Shown: positions 1 through 13,800 of the stretch, piece after piece
Numbering within the stretch: position 1 is the stretch's first letter
How the letters are laid out: each line of letters starts with the position of its first letter
Assembly: GCA_000469685.2 (NCBI GenBank)
Contig: LS997566.1
Coordinates: forward strand, 1,610,283 to 1,674,282
Reading direction: 5' to 3'
DNA: 64,000 bases
From: Haemonchus contortus
Lineage: Eukaryota; Nematoda; Chromadorea; Rhabditida; Trichostrongylidae
Translations under genes and position numbers: made by a program
Notes under the pieces: model-generated
What the model saw: only the letters and a program-made list of their open reading frames with translations
What the model was told of the DNA's origin: nothing
Databases searched by the model: none

Positions 1-794
1 TTGTTGATGCGAAGTGGACGTTCGAAAAGTGGTCTCGCAGAATATTTCATGAACTCACTGAGAAGACTCTAAGAACTTCATAAAGTACGAAAAGTGCTTG
101 AGTTTCAGGTAAGAAGTTTTTATTCAATCCGACAGTGGCACACAAATTGTTCTTCAACAGTGAATGCAATTAAAGAGCTTTTTTCGAGGTATAAGACAAG
201 ATTGACGGTGCTCACTTTCCCAGATCTGCGATGATGAGGTTTTGTGAATCTACTGTACGTTGAACCCTGAGCATCGGCTTCGCAGAGACTTCTGTTGGGT
301 AAATGTAACAAAAAAAAGAGAAAGTCAACTCGGCCGAATCAAAAGAGCAGAGTGGGGGCAGTCGCCATATCAAAGAGTAGGCATCAGTCGCGGCCAGTGG
401 CACCAGCTACGCGGTTCGTCTAGGCTGAACGGGGTCGATGCGAATTAGACAGGTGGCAGCTGTACGGGTAGAATCACCCCAGTGGTCAATCCGCGCAGAC
501 GACGCCTGTTTGATTCCAGCTCGGTCTCCCTCCGCGAGTGAGATCAGGCCATTACTCACATCGACGTGCGAATTTAACGGCCAATTTATCTAATTCTTCG
601 AGATAACATTTTCGATATGAACAGTGACAATAAAGGACTACAAGTGGTTCCGTTGATCCTGGAGGCCTGGGGAATCTTCACCATGCTGAAGAGTTCGAGT
701 TGTGATACTCGCTGAATTTGATCACTGGCTCGAAAAAGCAATTTCCAATGGAAGTAAAGCATTCGCGATTTACCAGTGCTCTTGCGCGGGGAGA

Positions 795-815
795 GGGGGG
801 GGGGGGGGGGGGGGG
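795..815 (+). repeat. poly-G tract (G21)
   Basis: An uninterrupted run of 21 G, preceded by a purine GAGAG lead and followed by CCC. Long G/C homopolymers of this kind are known from Caenorhabditis genomes, where they need the DOG-1/FANCJ helicase for stable replication. No gene surrounds it here. Its exact length is prone to sequencing error. Confidence 0.9.
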
Positions 816-2042
816 CCCTCTGCTTTTCAAAGCCGTCAACGCTGCGAACTAAACGCAGTAGGCTCGCAAAGTCGCTCACGTTGGTAGTTTCAGCCTGGTA
901 ACCTAAGCATAGGCAGGAGTGTCAGGAGAGAAAATCTTCTCGAAGTAGATGAAGACGCACTGACCGACATAAGAACTACCCAGTTGTGTTATTGAAGTTC
1001 GGATCGTTCAATCATTTGTGCCATAATGATTACTTAGTTCCTCAATCAAAATCTTGGAAAGTGCAAAACAGCCACGTATTACTTATTTTCAAAACCAATG
1101 TTAGCCGTAGTATTCCATATTATACCGATGATCCGATCTGATGGCAAGAAATGAAACGGATCTGTAGAAAACACTAACGGATCAAGAGAAGATGAAGGCC
1201 GTCATCAAGATGACCTTGCTAGGTACGGCAGTAAAAAAGGGAAGTCAGGAATACAGATGGAGACAATATCTGTTCTTGCCTGTAATCCAGTAGACGGCAC
1301 ATATGAGCTTCAGGACAGTGTTTAAAAGTCTCCTTGTGGGAGACTGGATAACACCCATTTCTCGTTAATACACTTGTAACTCAGTTGTTCATCAGCCGTT
1401 TCTTCAAAGTGTAAGCACGTCCCTACCGTTTTAACCATCGGCTAACTCCGTCCAGATCCGGCTATTCAGTAATCACTGAAGGCTGCTATTTCAGAGCGGT
1501 TTTTGAAGCAATGTGTTCCGGACCCTTCGAAGAATGCTCTCCTCGTTCACTTTTTTAGTGTCATCTCAGAAAGGCTAACACCACCTATGGTATGAGTTCG
1601 ATTCAGTCATAGCGTTCTACAAGGAAGGGCCCATGAAGGCGTTTCAAAGGAGAAATCATTTTGATGGGGCCGAACTTCTCTCCTACATCGCAACATTCCA
1701 TCGGTAGGTTTGGAGCTGATTTAAACTGAGGTTTCACAGCTAACAAAGAGATCTTAATATGCGCTTTCAAGCATAGGTTCTGAAGGAGGGGCGAGATTAT
1801 AACCAAAGCGGAATCGGTTGTTAAAAAATCTTGACACACGAGAATTACGTAACCTAATCGAAAGAGAAATCAAACAGAATCATACTCAGCTTTCTGACTA
1901 ATGAAAGGCGATAAGAAAGCTGTAATCATAACGGAACCAAGACAGAAAGTTGTGCCTGGATGAGAAATGTGCTGAAGTTTTGATTGAGGTGGCACGGCGG
2001 AACTAGTCCAGGGTGGAATAGTTAAACCTTTGGGTCAGACCT

Positions 2043-2360
2043 GTGCCTAAGCTAGAACAAGTTGCCTCACTACCGCAGCATCGTTTTCCAGTTCTACCTT
2101 TGCCGATAATAATCTATAAGGGGCCTTTTATGGCGGGTATAAGCGATGTGATTAACATACCGTGGACGCGGGAAGTTTACGATCAGATAACAGCCGCGAC
2201 AGCACAGGATGTTGCAAGCAAGTCAGACACAGTCACGAAACACCGGGCTGAAGTCATTCCCCAGCCAGTGCTATCGCCAGACAACCGCACGATTTACCGT
2301 GAGAATGTAGTGCAGCGCCAGCTATCACCGGGGCATGCATCAGTGTCCACCGTGGGGTGA
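2043..2360 (+). other. unassigned open frame with coding-like composition
   Basis: A 105-codon frame, richer in G+C than its surroundings, whose peptide has a protein-like residue mix (for example ITAATAQDVASKSDTV and RAEVIPQPVLSPDNRTIY). I do not recognise a family. There is no clear acceptor before it; a GTGGGG near the end could be a donor. It may be a single exon, a decayed element or chance. No neighbouring exon was found to join to it. Confidence 0.2.
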
Positions 2361-5300
2361 TAAATCTGTTGCGCAGCGGGGCTCTTCACGGGAGACCACT
2401 CACTACTATGTAATTGATACGGGTATCAAAGTGAAATGAATGGTTGTACAGTACGTGCCAATCAGCTGCTCCGAACATCATCGGCAAGAGGAGGACCCAA
2501 TTGCCACCCAGCTGCTCTCATGAAGATGATCCTATCTCTGGCAGTCACAACTGTTTTGTCCAAGAAGAGCCAAATGCGCAAATTCTTTTTGCAGGACTTT
2601 TTTGCATTTCCCTTGACTTACAACTGATGCCCCTCGAATGTCGAGTATGATGGTCAGAGACCATAAGTAGAACCCTCGTGTAGAAGACGGTCTCAAAAAT
2701 CAGGCCTACTCTGAGCTGAAGAAGACATCCTGTCCGCCCTAATCAACTCCAGATGCCGTTAGATAGAGGGCATTATGAAAAACTATGACAATAAAGAGTG
2801 CATTGTCCATTTAGTTGAAGGGACACTCGATTGGGGTTCGCAAAAACGACTGTTATCTCTCTACTTTCCGACCCTCCCCTCTACGCCAAGGAAAGTGAAG
2901 AAGCTAATAAACTAGCACCATCAGTGTTAAAGTTTATAGAAGTGTATGCCACTTGCTTGTCATGGAAGGAAGCGACGGAAAGAAGTTTTCTGATAATTAG
3001 TCGACGGCAACAGTGGCAGCAAGGCCTGCGGAGTTCAGATCTAAAGGAGAGATCGCGTTTGAAAGATCCGCTTCAATACATGGCACATTCGAAGCACCCC
3101 TGAGCCGGTCATCTACTTCGTCGAACAGATGACAGATGAAGTCTCCGAGTCACAGAATGGCTTCCGAGAATTAAAAAGAAGACCGTCAGGACGTCCGCCG
3201 ACTCAGTGGGCCAATTCTTTTTCCAGAAATTTCAGAGAAGTCGGCCTACATTGGATGCAAGTCACGAAAGATCGGGCGGTATGGAGGAGCTGTGGTTCCT
3301 GCTGAGAAGACCCTCTTGCCGATAGACCACCAGGGTATCAAAGTGGGTAAGTATGCCGCTTGCTTTAACTTTCTGCGAACAGGAGTCGTAGGAACTGCCT
3401 GGCGCGGAAACGGCTGTTTAGGGCGGCGTTCTTCTTTGAGAAAGCGGTAAGGTGGATAAGTGAGCAACCTCGGTATTAACTACAACTTTTCAATATATGG
3501 TTATACTTTCGAGCTACAGAAAGTATAAAGCCTAGCCTAGTGGCAGTAGGAAGAATATTCTAGGGGTTGGGGGTGTAGTGGGCGAGATTTGGTGGGGTTG
3601 TCGAGAGGTGAGTCGTTGACGACTTGCAAGAAATAGAAGAGCTTGAACTGGAACCGAGACAACCATAAGTTGAAGGGCAGAACGATTGTCCTCCACCTGC
3701 CTGGACCTGAGAAACCTGCCGTTCTCGCGACCATCTCATAACCCTCGCAAAAGTAAACACTCGGAAGGTTTCTCGGGAATGCAAAATATCGAAAGGTTGA
3801 TGAAGCTGTCTGTATAAGTAAACGACGCCAAGAATAGGCAATAAAGAAAGTTCGTTCCGCAAAACATTGTGCATATGTTCAGTTCGGAGGTGGCTGAATG
3901 CTGCATGAACGATCCCGCCCACAATACGTAGAGGCTCGTCAGCGCATTCTTATGTTCTGTAGGCATAGCCCCATAAAAGTTTGATGGACTACGGTAAAAA
4001 CGACTCGAATAAGAACCAGTAGTGATAGGTAAAGTTGTCCCAAACAACTATGAAAATTTAAAGTAGAACAAGAACAGTGCCATTAGAAAGTTTCAAGTTC
4101 GGGAAGCTGGATTTTTCCGCAACCAGAATTAGGGAGAACTTATGAGGCGTTAACGGGTGAATGGAGGGCTCTGTAAACCTCTATATTCTAGAGTGATAAG
4201 AATCAAAAGCGTGTGTAGGCTAGCTGAAGAGATTGAGCCCTTGAGCCAGACCATGTGCTTATATCCTGAAATTCTTCACAAAAATCTACACTAGCTGGCT
4301 TGTAGCGATCTCCAGAAACACAAACAAAAGAGTGAAGGGTTGATGATCAACACGGTATCAAAAGTAGGAAGATGGAAACAATCAAAGCTGAAAGGTGTCT
4401 CCTAAAGCATTGCCTCCATCTTCCTACTGTAGTACCTTGTTCGCAGAAATTCCTTTATTACCAATAATTTTTTTAAAAGAGTATGAAAAACTCAAAAAGT
4501 AAAGAAAATCAGAAAACGCCCAATATGGCGTCTGAATCATGAGGTTGTGTGTAAAAGGATAATTGCAGTGGTGATAAGAAAGTACCTAGAAAGAGAAGAG
4601 GAGACAGGAAGGGTCTGAATGAAAAATAAGAGAAGTCCAGATGGCATGTTGAGCCCCTTGCCTTTTGTGCCACCTTTCTATCTGGCTCAACATTCCTCTG
4701 ATGACAGACAGCCTTGCCCTTGAATGAGGGCTGATGTGTAGTGAAATAAAAGGCATGAAAAGGTGACGGTAGGCTGCAAAAAGGAGGAATCGCTGTAGCG
4801 GGACCAACAGAATCAAGTTTCATACGACGAAGTCATCAATCAAAGCGGTGACGTGTCGTGGCGGGGTGCAACACACGTCGACCGTGGACCGTAAGAGATA
4901 TTGGTTGCTTTGGCAGGTCTTTCGCTCTCTTTCTCCTTCTCCTTTGTCTAGTGAATTTGTCTGAAGACTGTAAATTTTACACGCTTCCAGGTCGTGAGTT
5001 TATGACTCGTTGGCGGCATCACTTCATCACTGCTGTCAATGATCAAACGTTAGAGATGTATGGACAGTAACAACGACGATGCCTTCTCTTTCACGGGGTT
5101 TAGCCATGCGACGGTGAAGGTTGACATGAAGGAAATTGGAAAAGGTTGCTTGGGAGCCATTTGGCTGCCCACAATTCCACCCAGTGGAATATTTCTTGAA
5201 ACCTTTACCGCCATTTCAGGAGGGCTTTCAATGTTAACCAGCGCCAGTTGGAGGAAGTTCCCCACTTTCGACTCCCATCCACGACCGTAGTGGAGTATTG

Positions 5301-8300
5301 AATCCGTATGTAGCTTATACAGTGACTGCGATGGATTGTCGATGTGCACGCCAGTGCGGGTGTCCTCCCAGGTAGATCCGCGATTCTGGAGCGATGAAAA
5401 GTCGGTTTGCCTGAGCCTCATTCATCCATCCTTACTCGATCTGGAAGATACCTGTGTGACAAAGCATCACGTCTCACTACACCACTCCCGGCAATCATCA
5501 AATATGAGGCAAAAGTGGATTTTTACGACAATGATTCATGTATTCTCAAAGAAACCTCAATGAGACCAGTGTAAGAGAAAGGCAGGGTGGACGCCGAGTC
5601 AGGAAATTACCGTTGAAGCAAGAAGCAAAGTCTATTGCAATCATTTTTGAACTCACCTAGAGTAGTAGTAACTGTGTGAAGAAGTGGAAAGCGAAATTCT
5701 CTTCAATATTCCTTCGAAAGTTTTTCCATTTGATTGGAGATGAACTATCAAACAATACTCAGAGGTTCTGACAAACAATACGGATAAGTTGAGAATGTGA
5801 ATCAAAGTGAGCTTCCGAACAGCTGAGAGCGAAGCAAGGAACGCGACCGTCTGTGGTTCTGTGTTGATTGAGCGATAGGGAGCGAAAGTGCAAAGCGGAC
5901 CGGTTGAGTGTGCTCGCACAGGTGATTGCATTGCAATGTGGAGCCGAGAGCGGCGGCATTGGTTGGCCTGCCGGTTGGGAAGAATGGCCGACCACGAACT
6001 GAGTACCAACGTGGTCCATGCAGAGAACGGCTACTATGAGTGGATATCTGAATAAAGGACGCATTTTTAAGCTGGTAGCAACGGCGTCGGTAATCATGGA
6101 GGGAGAACTGAGAGAGACAGCCGGGGAAAATTAAGCACGAAGCTGAACAAATAAACGCTGACAAGCGAAATGCAATCGCTTACTCGTTGCCCTTTGCATT
6201 CATACAACTGGTAGGGCGCAACGTACAACTCATATTGTGCTCAGCTATGTGAATGTTGTACAAAATTTGCCCTCACACCCCTGCGATTTCTGATTGAGAA
6301 TCCCGAGGATGAGTGAGTACCCATCGCTCGGGAACTCGTGTAAAGAGGGCCTTATTTTTACTTCAGTCCCACGTCCTGGTAAATTATAGAAGAACAACAG
6401 CTGAAAAGCAATTTAGGTCCAGAATGCTTCGAGCTCTGGGAAATAACCAGTACCGCTGAGCACATAACAGTTGCAGCTGATAGATGTGGCTATCCCAACC
6501 TAGTCGGGTCGAATTCCGAAACCAATAACGTGACGAGCTCCAGATTTCGCTTGCGCTCCCATACAGCAAAAAAAGGGGCTATGGCATTGAACACAAACTT
6601 CGAACGGATACGATTGAAAGAGCAGAGGCATTCACAGAAAGATCGCTTGTTCGAAGAGGTACGTACTCCTTGAGTGGGCGGATGGGCAGGGAAGTGAATG
6701 AACTTCGGCAATCGCATCGCGTTACATGTTGTTTGAGGGTGTGAACAAAGCGTCACCATAAAGGGGCATCTGAAGCGTCAGACAGCGACACCGATAAACC
6801 GCACGACGATAATCTCTGATTAACACACATGAATACAGCGATCATCGATATGCACGTATGAGCGACATGCGGAAGCGGCATGGTTTTGTTCACAAGCTGG
6901 GGAGGGGAGACATTGGTTGACACTTTGACGTTCTTTGGTCCCCTGTAACAGTTTGATTCTTACTTCTCTGCCCACGAACTCCATGTTTTCTGAAAAGTGA
7001 GTGAAGTCGCTAGCAAATGGATAGCTACCTCGATCTTTTCTAGTCAGCTTTCCATTCGACTGCGACTTCACTCATTGAACTGAACCATCATTCTCATCGA
7101 GAACGCTTTCCCCCCGTACGCAGTCGTCCCGTCGTTCGATCGCTGGGAGAGGTCGAGGAACACGCAGCATAAAACCGAGGCTCCGAAATACCTCGAAGAA
7201 ACGACAATGATAATAATAATGATAATGGTAGAAATAATCAGGAGAACATCTAGTAACAGGCTTTTACAGAGAAAAGAAAAGTGGTCGATACGATTTCTAT
7301 GAAACAAAACTCTCAAAACGAAGTAATGACTGGGAAATCCGATAAATAGCCTTTGAAGCAAACATCAGCATATGTATTTGGATATAATATAATAGAAAGC
7401 GGAGTTAAATCAAAAAAGAAAACGAAAAAGGAGCCCCTTGGAAACATCACATGCTGGAAACGAACGGACAAATGGGATGCAAGACTTGGGGAGGAGATTG
7501 TGAAAGAATGCTGTTGAGGTGTATTGCGTGCCAAGTCGTTTCCTCTCGATCAAAAGAAGTTGATGGGAAAGAATGAATGCACTTGGATCTTGTTCAAAGA
7601 TCTTGCACATTTCCATACAAATGCACCTATAACACCCACATATGACAAAAACGTTTTACAGAACAGTTTGGGAAACCAAGCGCTTCGGGAATGATCAGAT
7701 TATGGATAACAGCTTCAAGCCATTTCGTCTACCAACACTGCTAGAGCATGTCGTCCAGGACATCTCAAAAACCGGCTATAGTATACCATGGAACCAACTG
7801 AGCCGTGGGGCATTGGAAAGGACCCACACAATGAAATCCTGATGGGAACTCCTAGGGCTGACGATATCGTTTCCTTGAGTAATCCTAGCAGTAGTAATAC
7901 TTCGTAGTGAGATCTATGATATCGATTCGAAACCAGCGGTGTGCGTGTATTCCTGCAACGACTGGGCTTGCACTCTTGCAACTGAATACACAGAACACGC
8001 TATCGACACATTCCTTTCCACCTAATGATATCAGGCCTCTTTTTCCACGACCTCCCTATCCCCGCCGTCCCGTGCCTCTCATCTGCACCTGCTCGGGAAT
8101 CTGGAAAACTGCTTCTAATATCAATGCTAAAGGAGTGAGTCTGGGTCTCCCACCGAGTCAAATATGGCCCCTCTTCTTATCCGAGGCTATTCGTCCAAGT
8201 TTCCACAACTATTTTGCAAGCCATGAAGGCTGTTCCTGGATACCATCAACGAGTATGCGGCCCTGTCATCCGTCGTACTGCAAAGTGCTGCTGCTGATGA

Positions 8301-8396
8301 TTCACAAGCGTTTGTTTAATCATTGTATAGCAACAAGGCGGCATTCCCTCGAAATGGTGACATCTCATACATCAACCGCTTGAATCAGATACTCAC

Positions 8397-8461
8397 GAAA
8401 GGGGGTTGGGGAGAGGGGTTGGGGGAAGGAGAGGGGGGGGGTGGTGGGAAGAGGGTATGGG
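8397..8461 (+). repeat. G-rich block with quadruplex potential
   Basis: Sixty-odd bases made almost only of G with A/T interruptions, including runs of 5, 4, 4, 5, 9 and 3 G. This exceeds the four runs of three or more G needed for an intramolecular G-quadruplex. No gene lies nearby. Confidence 0.75.
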
Positions 8462-9662
8462 TAAAAAAGAAGGCAACACCCTCAAAGTAAAGCGAATGTA
8501 GTTGGTGGAAGCTAAATTTCATGGAATGAGGTTCAGGGTTTGCAATACAATGAGCTTCACTGAGTTACTGAAAGAAACAGATCCCAGGTGAAGTCGGAGA
8601 GACCGATACGGGAATCGTAGAGCTCATCTTCGACCGCTGCTGCATTTATTAAACAATCCAGCAAAAAGCCGTTGGTGGAAGTTCTCGTTTCTCGAAATTC
8701 GGTTCAATAAGGCCATGAAAAAATTCAGAATTGAAGATAGACTATCACATAGAATAACCAATTTCAAACTAGTTCCTCGAGTTGTAAATCAGATACGCCA
8801 GTCAAAAAAGAAGCCAAAAACATGTAAGATGAGCAGAACACAACGACGGAGGAGGGTATCACTTCTCATGCTGGCTTACTAATATTATGTAGGGTGTGCC
8901 ATAAAATGGTAACAACTTTACAACTCTTACAACGTAATTTTGTCATTTCGTTGAAATCTAATTGGTCTTCTGTCTTTCTTTCCTTTACCTGGAGAGCTTC
9001 GTTGGGCAATGGTCTTTTCTGATCGCCTGCATCGTACACAGGTGGGTTTCGGAAGCTCTTACAAAATTTTTGAGCCTGCAACGCGTATGGCATATTCTGG
9101 AAAGTGAAGCTTAGGCTTCAAAACCCACTACAGTTGCTGTTTAAAGAGACAGTCAGGGATCCTCTGGGCTGGAACGTCTCGAGATACTCTGTGCGTCAGC
9201 TTTGATGCGTCCCATATGGCCAAAATCCGTACAGGGACGGGTATATCAGATGAGCAAGCGTTCATTTCGTTAAAACGATGAATGGTAACAGTGGCACTTC
9301 CTCCAAATTCTCTAACATTTGCCCCTTTTCAGCATTTCTTCTGAAACTTCGGCCTTTCTCCGCTCCATCATATCAGCAGCTTTTAACTTCCCAGTGAGCG
9401 ATTGGACGTTCAGAGTCTCCGAATCAAACTAACTTCGTTACACGAGCTGCTCTTTAGTCCTTGAATACGGTCACAGAATTCGGGGCCTTCACCACATCCA
9501 GAGATTCTTAGTGTTAACTCTGAGTTCTTTTAGGACCTTATACATATGGGCCTGACGCTGGGTGGCGCTGGTTGACGAGAACATTAAAATTTACCTTAGT
9601 TTGTAGACAGTTTCTGATATCCCTGCTGACTGCCATCTTTACTGAACTTTTCATGAGAACTT

Positions 9663-9730
9663 CATCTGAAGTAACTGATATTGCAAAAGCATTTGGAATG
9701 TTAGCGTGAAAATATCAGTAACTTCAGATG
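9663..9730. repeat. imperfect inverted repeat (20-bp arms)
   Basis: Arms at 9663-9682 and 9711-9730 are reverse complements over 20 bp with one mismatch, separated by a 28-base loop. Each arm contains the CTGAAGT/ACTTCAG core. It could be a small MITE remnant; no target duplication is evident. Confidence 0.6.
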
Positions 9731-10416
9731 TCAGTACCAATGCATCCCTTTGGCGTTCATCCACATTTTTCAACCAGAGATCTTTGCGAAAGAGTGGAAC
9801 GTTCCTTCCGTTAATCCGCCTCCCCTCCTTAGTCATTTTTGTTCGGCGTTTTCTACGAAATGCCTGCTTTTTCTTTAGTAGCCGTGGTAGCTCAGGTATG
9901 TTCTTCTATGATAAACGTTGATTTGTAAGGGAATGCTGACCTCAGCAAAGGAATACTGGCTGATGCTTATGATAAGGCGAGTGAGGTTGGCCGCCGAAGG
10001 TCAGCGAGCCGATTAGATGAACAAACTTATGGCAGCTCCTGTTGCTGCCGCCAAAAAATACTGCCCGAGACGCTTCGACAAGGGAGAAATGATTAAACCA
10101 TGTGAGTCACACGTACCACCCTAAAAAAGCTACATGACCTTGGAAAAAGGCAGGCGATGAGGAAAAAAGTCCGAAAATATGTGATTGCCGGTTTTTACAA
10201 CGATACGAACTAGCCGCCCTTTTGCGCAACGCGAGGTCAGCGAGAGCTGGTGAAGGCCTGACGGTGGTCGACATCCCGACGTTCTTGGGATTTGTAAAAA
10301 CAAAGGAGGCATAGGCAGATGTAGGGCTTGCAGGATGTTGCGACTTAGGCAAGAAACGGGAATGAGACAGGATATCGAGGAGAGCAACTCAATACAAGGA
10401 GAGGGATGATCGCGGA

Positions 10417-10481
10417 AGTGGGGGAAGGGGGGAGGGAGGGGGGATTGGGGAAGGAGAGGGGAAAGAGGGGGGAAGAGGGGA
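10417..10481 (+). repeat. second G-rich block with quadruplex potential
   Basis: About 65 bases of G runs (5, 6, 3, 6, 4, 4, 6 and 4 G) separated by one to three A/T bases. It resembles the block at 8.4 kb in composition but is not an obvious copy of it. No gene overlaps it. Confidence 0.75.
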
Positions 10482-10790
10482 AGTAAGTGGAACTGGGTAA
10501 TCAAAAAAAGTAAGAAAAACGCTGTAGAACAAGTCTGCAAGTCTAATGAAAGTGGCAATTTCCAATATTATAAAGGATAAAAGGATAAAGTTTTTGGCGC
10601 TAATCAATCCCGTCTGAGAGATGTGCCCCCGCACTCGGCTTCAATTCAGAATCGCAGTGGCGTAATTAGTGCGTATGTGGCCTATACAATGACTTGTGGC
10701 CAGCCTATGTACAAGTCAATGCTTTTATTCTTCCAGACGAGTCTGGTACCGATTCACCGACCTCGGAGGGATGGAAGGCTTGGTTGGCTA

Positions 10791-10869
10791 GGCGGACATC
10801 GATCCGGGATTCGAACCCCTGACCGTGCGCGTGATATAGAGCGCCACTTGCTACTATACCGCCTCCGCC
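10791..10869 (-). repeat. tRNA-derived SINE or tRNA pseudogene
   Basis: Read on the minus strand this 79-bp stretch begins GGCGGAG and ends GTCCGCC, so the ends pair like an acceptor stem. It contains an A-box-like TAGCAAGTGG and a perfect B box GGTTCGAATCC followed by ATCGAT. The anticodon arm is poor, so a working tRNA is unlikely. A diverged relative with the same A-box spacing and the same trailing ATCGAT lies at 55.7 kb, which argues for a dispersed SINE family with an internal Pol III promoter rather than a lone pseudogene. Confidence 0.6.
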
Positions 10870-13800
10870 CTTCAAATATTGTATATCCATGAACTCTTTC
10901 AAAAATATGCTAGATAAACAGTTCGGAACAGAAGACATGTAGGCATGACGGTGAGTATAAACTATCCATAACTAGTGCGAGAGGAGATGAATCTTACTTA
11001 CAATTAGACCATAAAAAATTTTGGGCGTGGTTTCGACATAAGATTTAGAATAATAATGAATAAAAACAATCCGATCCATTGGCGTTAGCCAAGAATTCCT
11101 AAGAGAATCAATTTCACACAAATTTATTCTCGCCCTAGTGAAAGCGGATTGATGGGCAATGTGTCTGCCTTCGACGCCGGTATAGGAAGATATATACTGA
11201 ATTCAATATTGGAAGGGTGTCGATGGCTCCTGTCGGTCTGTCTCACTTGCCTATCCCCACCATTTCAGAGATATTTTCCTATATTTTAGGTTCATATTGA
11301 CTTCAGAAATATGAAGAATCCTTTGCGCAGGTCGGAATCGGGAGCCAATTCTACCTTTCTTTATTGAAAGCCGAGCTTGCGACTAGTTCTGTCCTACAAA
11401 ATCCAATCTCGTACCACGCTGCACAAAAACTAGGCTTTGCCGCGTGACAGCAGTGGAAAGTTCCCGTAATATCAAGTGTTTGACTTCATGGGAGCTCCGT
11501 TCCTTCGAGGTTCAGATCAAAGGTACGCGCGTAATTGCATGTAGCACGTTCTCTATCGCATACCTACATATGTATGATGTGATGAGCATACACGAGAGTG
11601 TCCTTCGAGCCGTCGAATGCCCTTCGCACGACGAAACGCCCAAGGACGCAGACCGCGACAGGAGCTGTTCCAAAGCTTGACTTTTTTTTTCTTGTACGAT
11701 GAGGCAGACGATCACACGAAAGTGCTCAACCTTGTGTTATTTTATTCTGACGGTCTGATTATACAAGGTTGAAAAGTTATAGGAGGAACACTCATCAGAA
11801 CATTCCACCCCCGAGGGTCCAGGGATCTCAGCAACTCGAAGTTGCTCGTTCAAAATGGGAAGTTGCAGAGCAAGGGATATGAGACGACATGATGACTCGA
11901 CTAACCTCGTACATGAATGTTTGACAGATAATGGTTCTGTGGGTAGAAGATTTTTGACAACAATTATCATTAAAGCGCCCGGGGATGATATGGTCAGTTG
12001 TGCCGTGCAGTTTCCCATCAGTTTGCCCTAACCATTGGTTCTTAACAAGAAAGATGGCCTAAGATAAGAGTTGGTCATAGACTATGAGTAACTGAAAAAA
12101 CATTAATGCAAACAAGGGAGTATCTTGATGACCCATTACAGTCACCCGCAGCTGATTTCATTTCCGCCGACTTTACCCACACCAACCAACCTCGCAGCAG
12201 CGACATGTCACCATCGAATCACTACTGTTATCAAGGCTTTGTGAAAGTTACCCTAACCTTCCCTTCCATACCCGATACAACCTTAACTGCTTTTCATGAG
12301 TTCAAAGATAAACAGAAGCAGATCGGATTGTCGCACCCACTGCACTTAAGCCAAATATGCCTTCGATTCGCTCTGATAGTCGGTGTCGAAGTGTGGTACA
12401 TAGAGCATTTTACGGGGGACAATCAGCACCAAATCTATTTGAGGGATTCTTGCTTTCTCTGCTAATGATTAGTAGCTATGGCTCGACGCCTCCTCTAGGA
12501 GAACCTCAGTAAGACCAACCAAAGCTGCAAACACAAGATGCCGAGCCCTGATGCTTGTTAACCTATGGAATCAATGTTCAATACCAGTGAGGAAGGCTGA
12601 CACAAATGCCTCATACGAAATCATATAAAATTGGACGAAAATGTTTGACTGATGGGCCTCACCCTGGTTTCCCAAAGTTCTGCTGGATGTCTTCCAAGCT
12701 CTGTGTTTGCTCAATGATAAGCTATCTAATCGCGGTAACCCTATTTGTGCACCACTCTAAACGGCAACGACCACCCGATAACCGTGAACCGTGAGGGGAT
12801 GGAATAATCTTGAACGAGCCTTGGATTTGAGCTGAGCCAACATGGGCTAGATGGAGATCAGCGATGAGCATAGAAGGGTGTTGATAGGATCAGATTTGCA
12901 GGGTTCCCGGCCGACTTTCAGAAAAAGGGGAAGACGGTAGTGAATAGGGGCTCACTCTACAGTAAGCGTAGAAATATTAGATAAATCTATCACACCGGTA
13001 GCAGACTGATGGAGATATAATAAACGTGGGTGTAGCCATCGCTGAGGTCAGACTTCATGAGTTATTTGCAAATTAACGGCTTCAATTAGACTCGAGAAAA
13101 TCATCTAGCAAGTCCCGCAGCAAAGGTGGTCTCGCTGCAGAGCTCCAGCGACGATCACTGTATTTTTTGAATTATCGTCACATGAGCAGACTCCTGGGGA
13201 GCCATACCGTTCCTATTTTTGGCTGACTGACCGACTTTACTCATTGTTATTCTCGTTCTTTCCGAATTTAGGCTCGAAAAACCTGTATCGATGTACTGAC
13301 AACAGGCACTCCTTTTCAGTTTGCTATGCCCTTCCCAGTGCCCTTACAGGCATCGACAACTGAGTGCTGACGATGCCTTTCTTCTCAGATCAGTCCTCAC
13401 ATAAATTTGCGGATGTTTTGAGAGCTGGATAGGGAAAGCGGCAGGTTTGGTTATTTTCTTTAAAAAAAGGGTTGTACAAATAGGGCTCTCACCAGGTTTT
13501 GCCACGCTCTCCCGGGATTATTAATTATTACACATGCATCAAATACTCGTGGGAAGACTCGCTGCGTTTTCGGTCTCACAAAGCCAACGTTCAGCTGCAA
13601 GAAGTAGTTATTTTGTGATAAAACCGAATACTTGTTGAATGCGTGTCACTGTTGGGGGAATACTATGGGCCGAGATTTGAAAAACAACGGAAGACAATCA
13701 ACGATTGGATGTACTTAAGTGCTTTTTCACCGGAATGCTACAGAAAACTGGGAACGCGAATCACTTCCAAAAGCAATCGATGAACGAGGTTGTGTCAACA

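Noticed and set aside
7907..8383. 158-codon ORF on the plus strand
   Set aside because: Low-complexity, proline-rich and cysteine-scattered peptide with no motif; it uses a non-ATG-like context and runs up to the G-rich block. Treated as chance.
10791..10869. Functional tRNA gene
   Set aside because: The B box is perfect but the anticodon arm does not fold, and a related copy at 55.7 kb indicates a SINE family.
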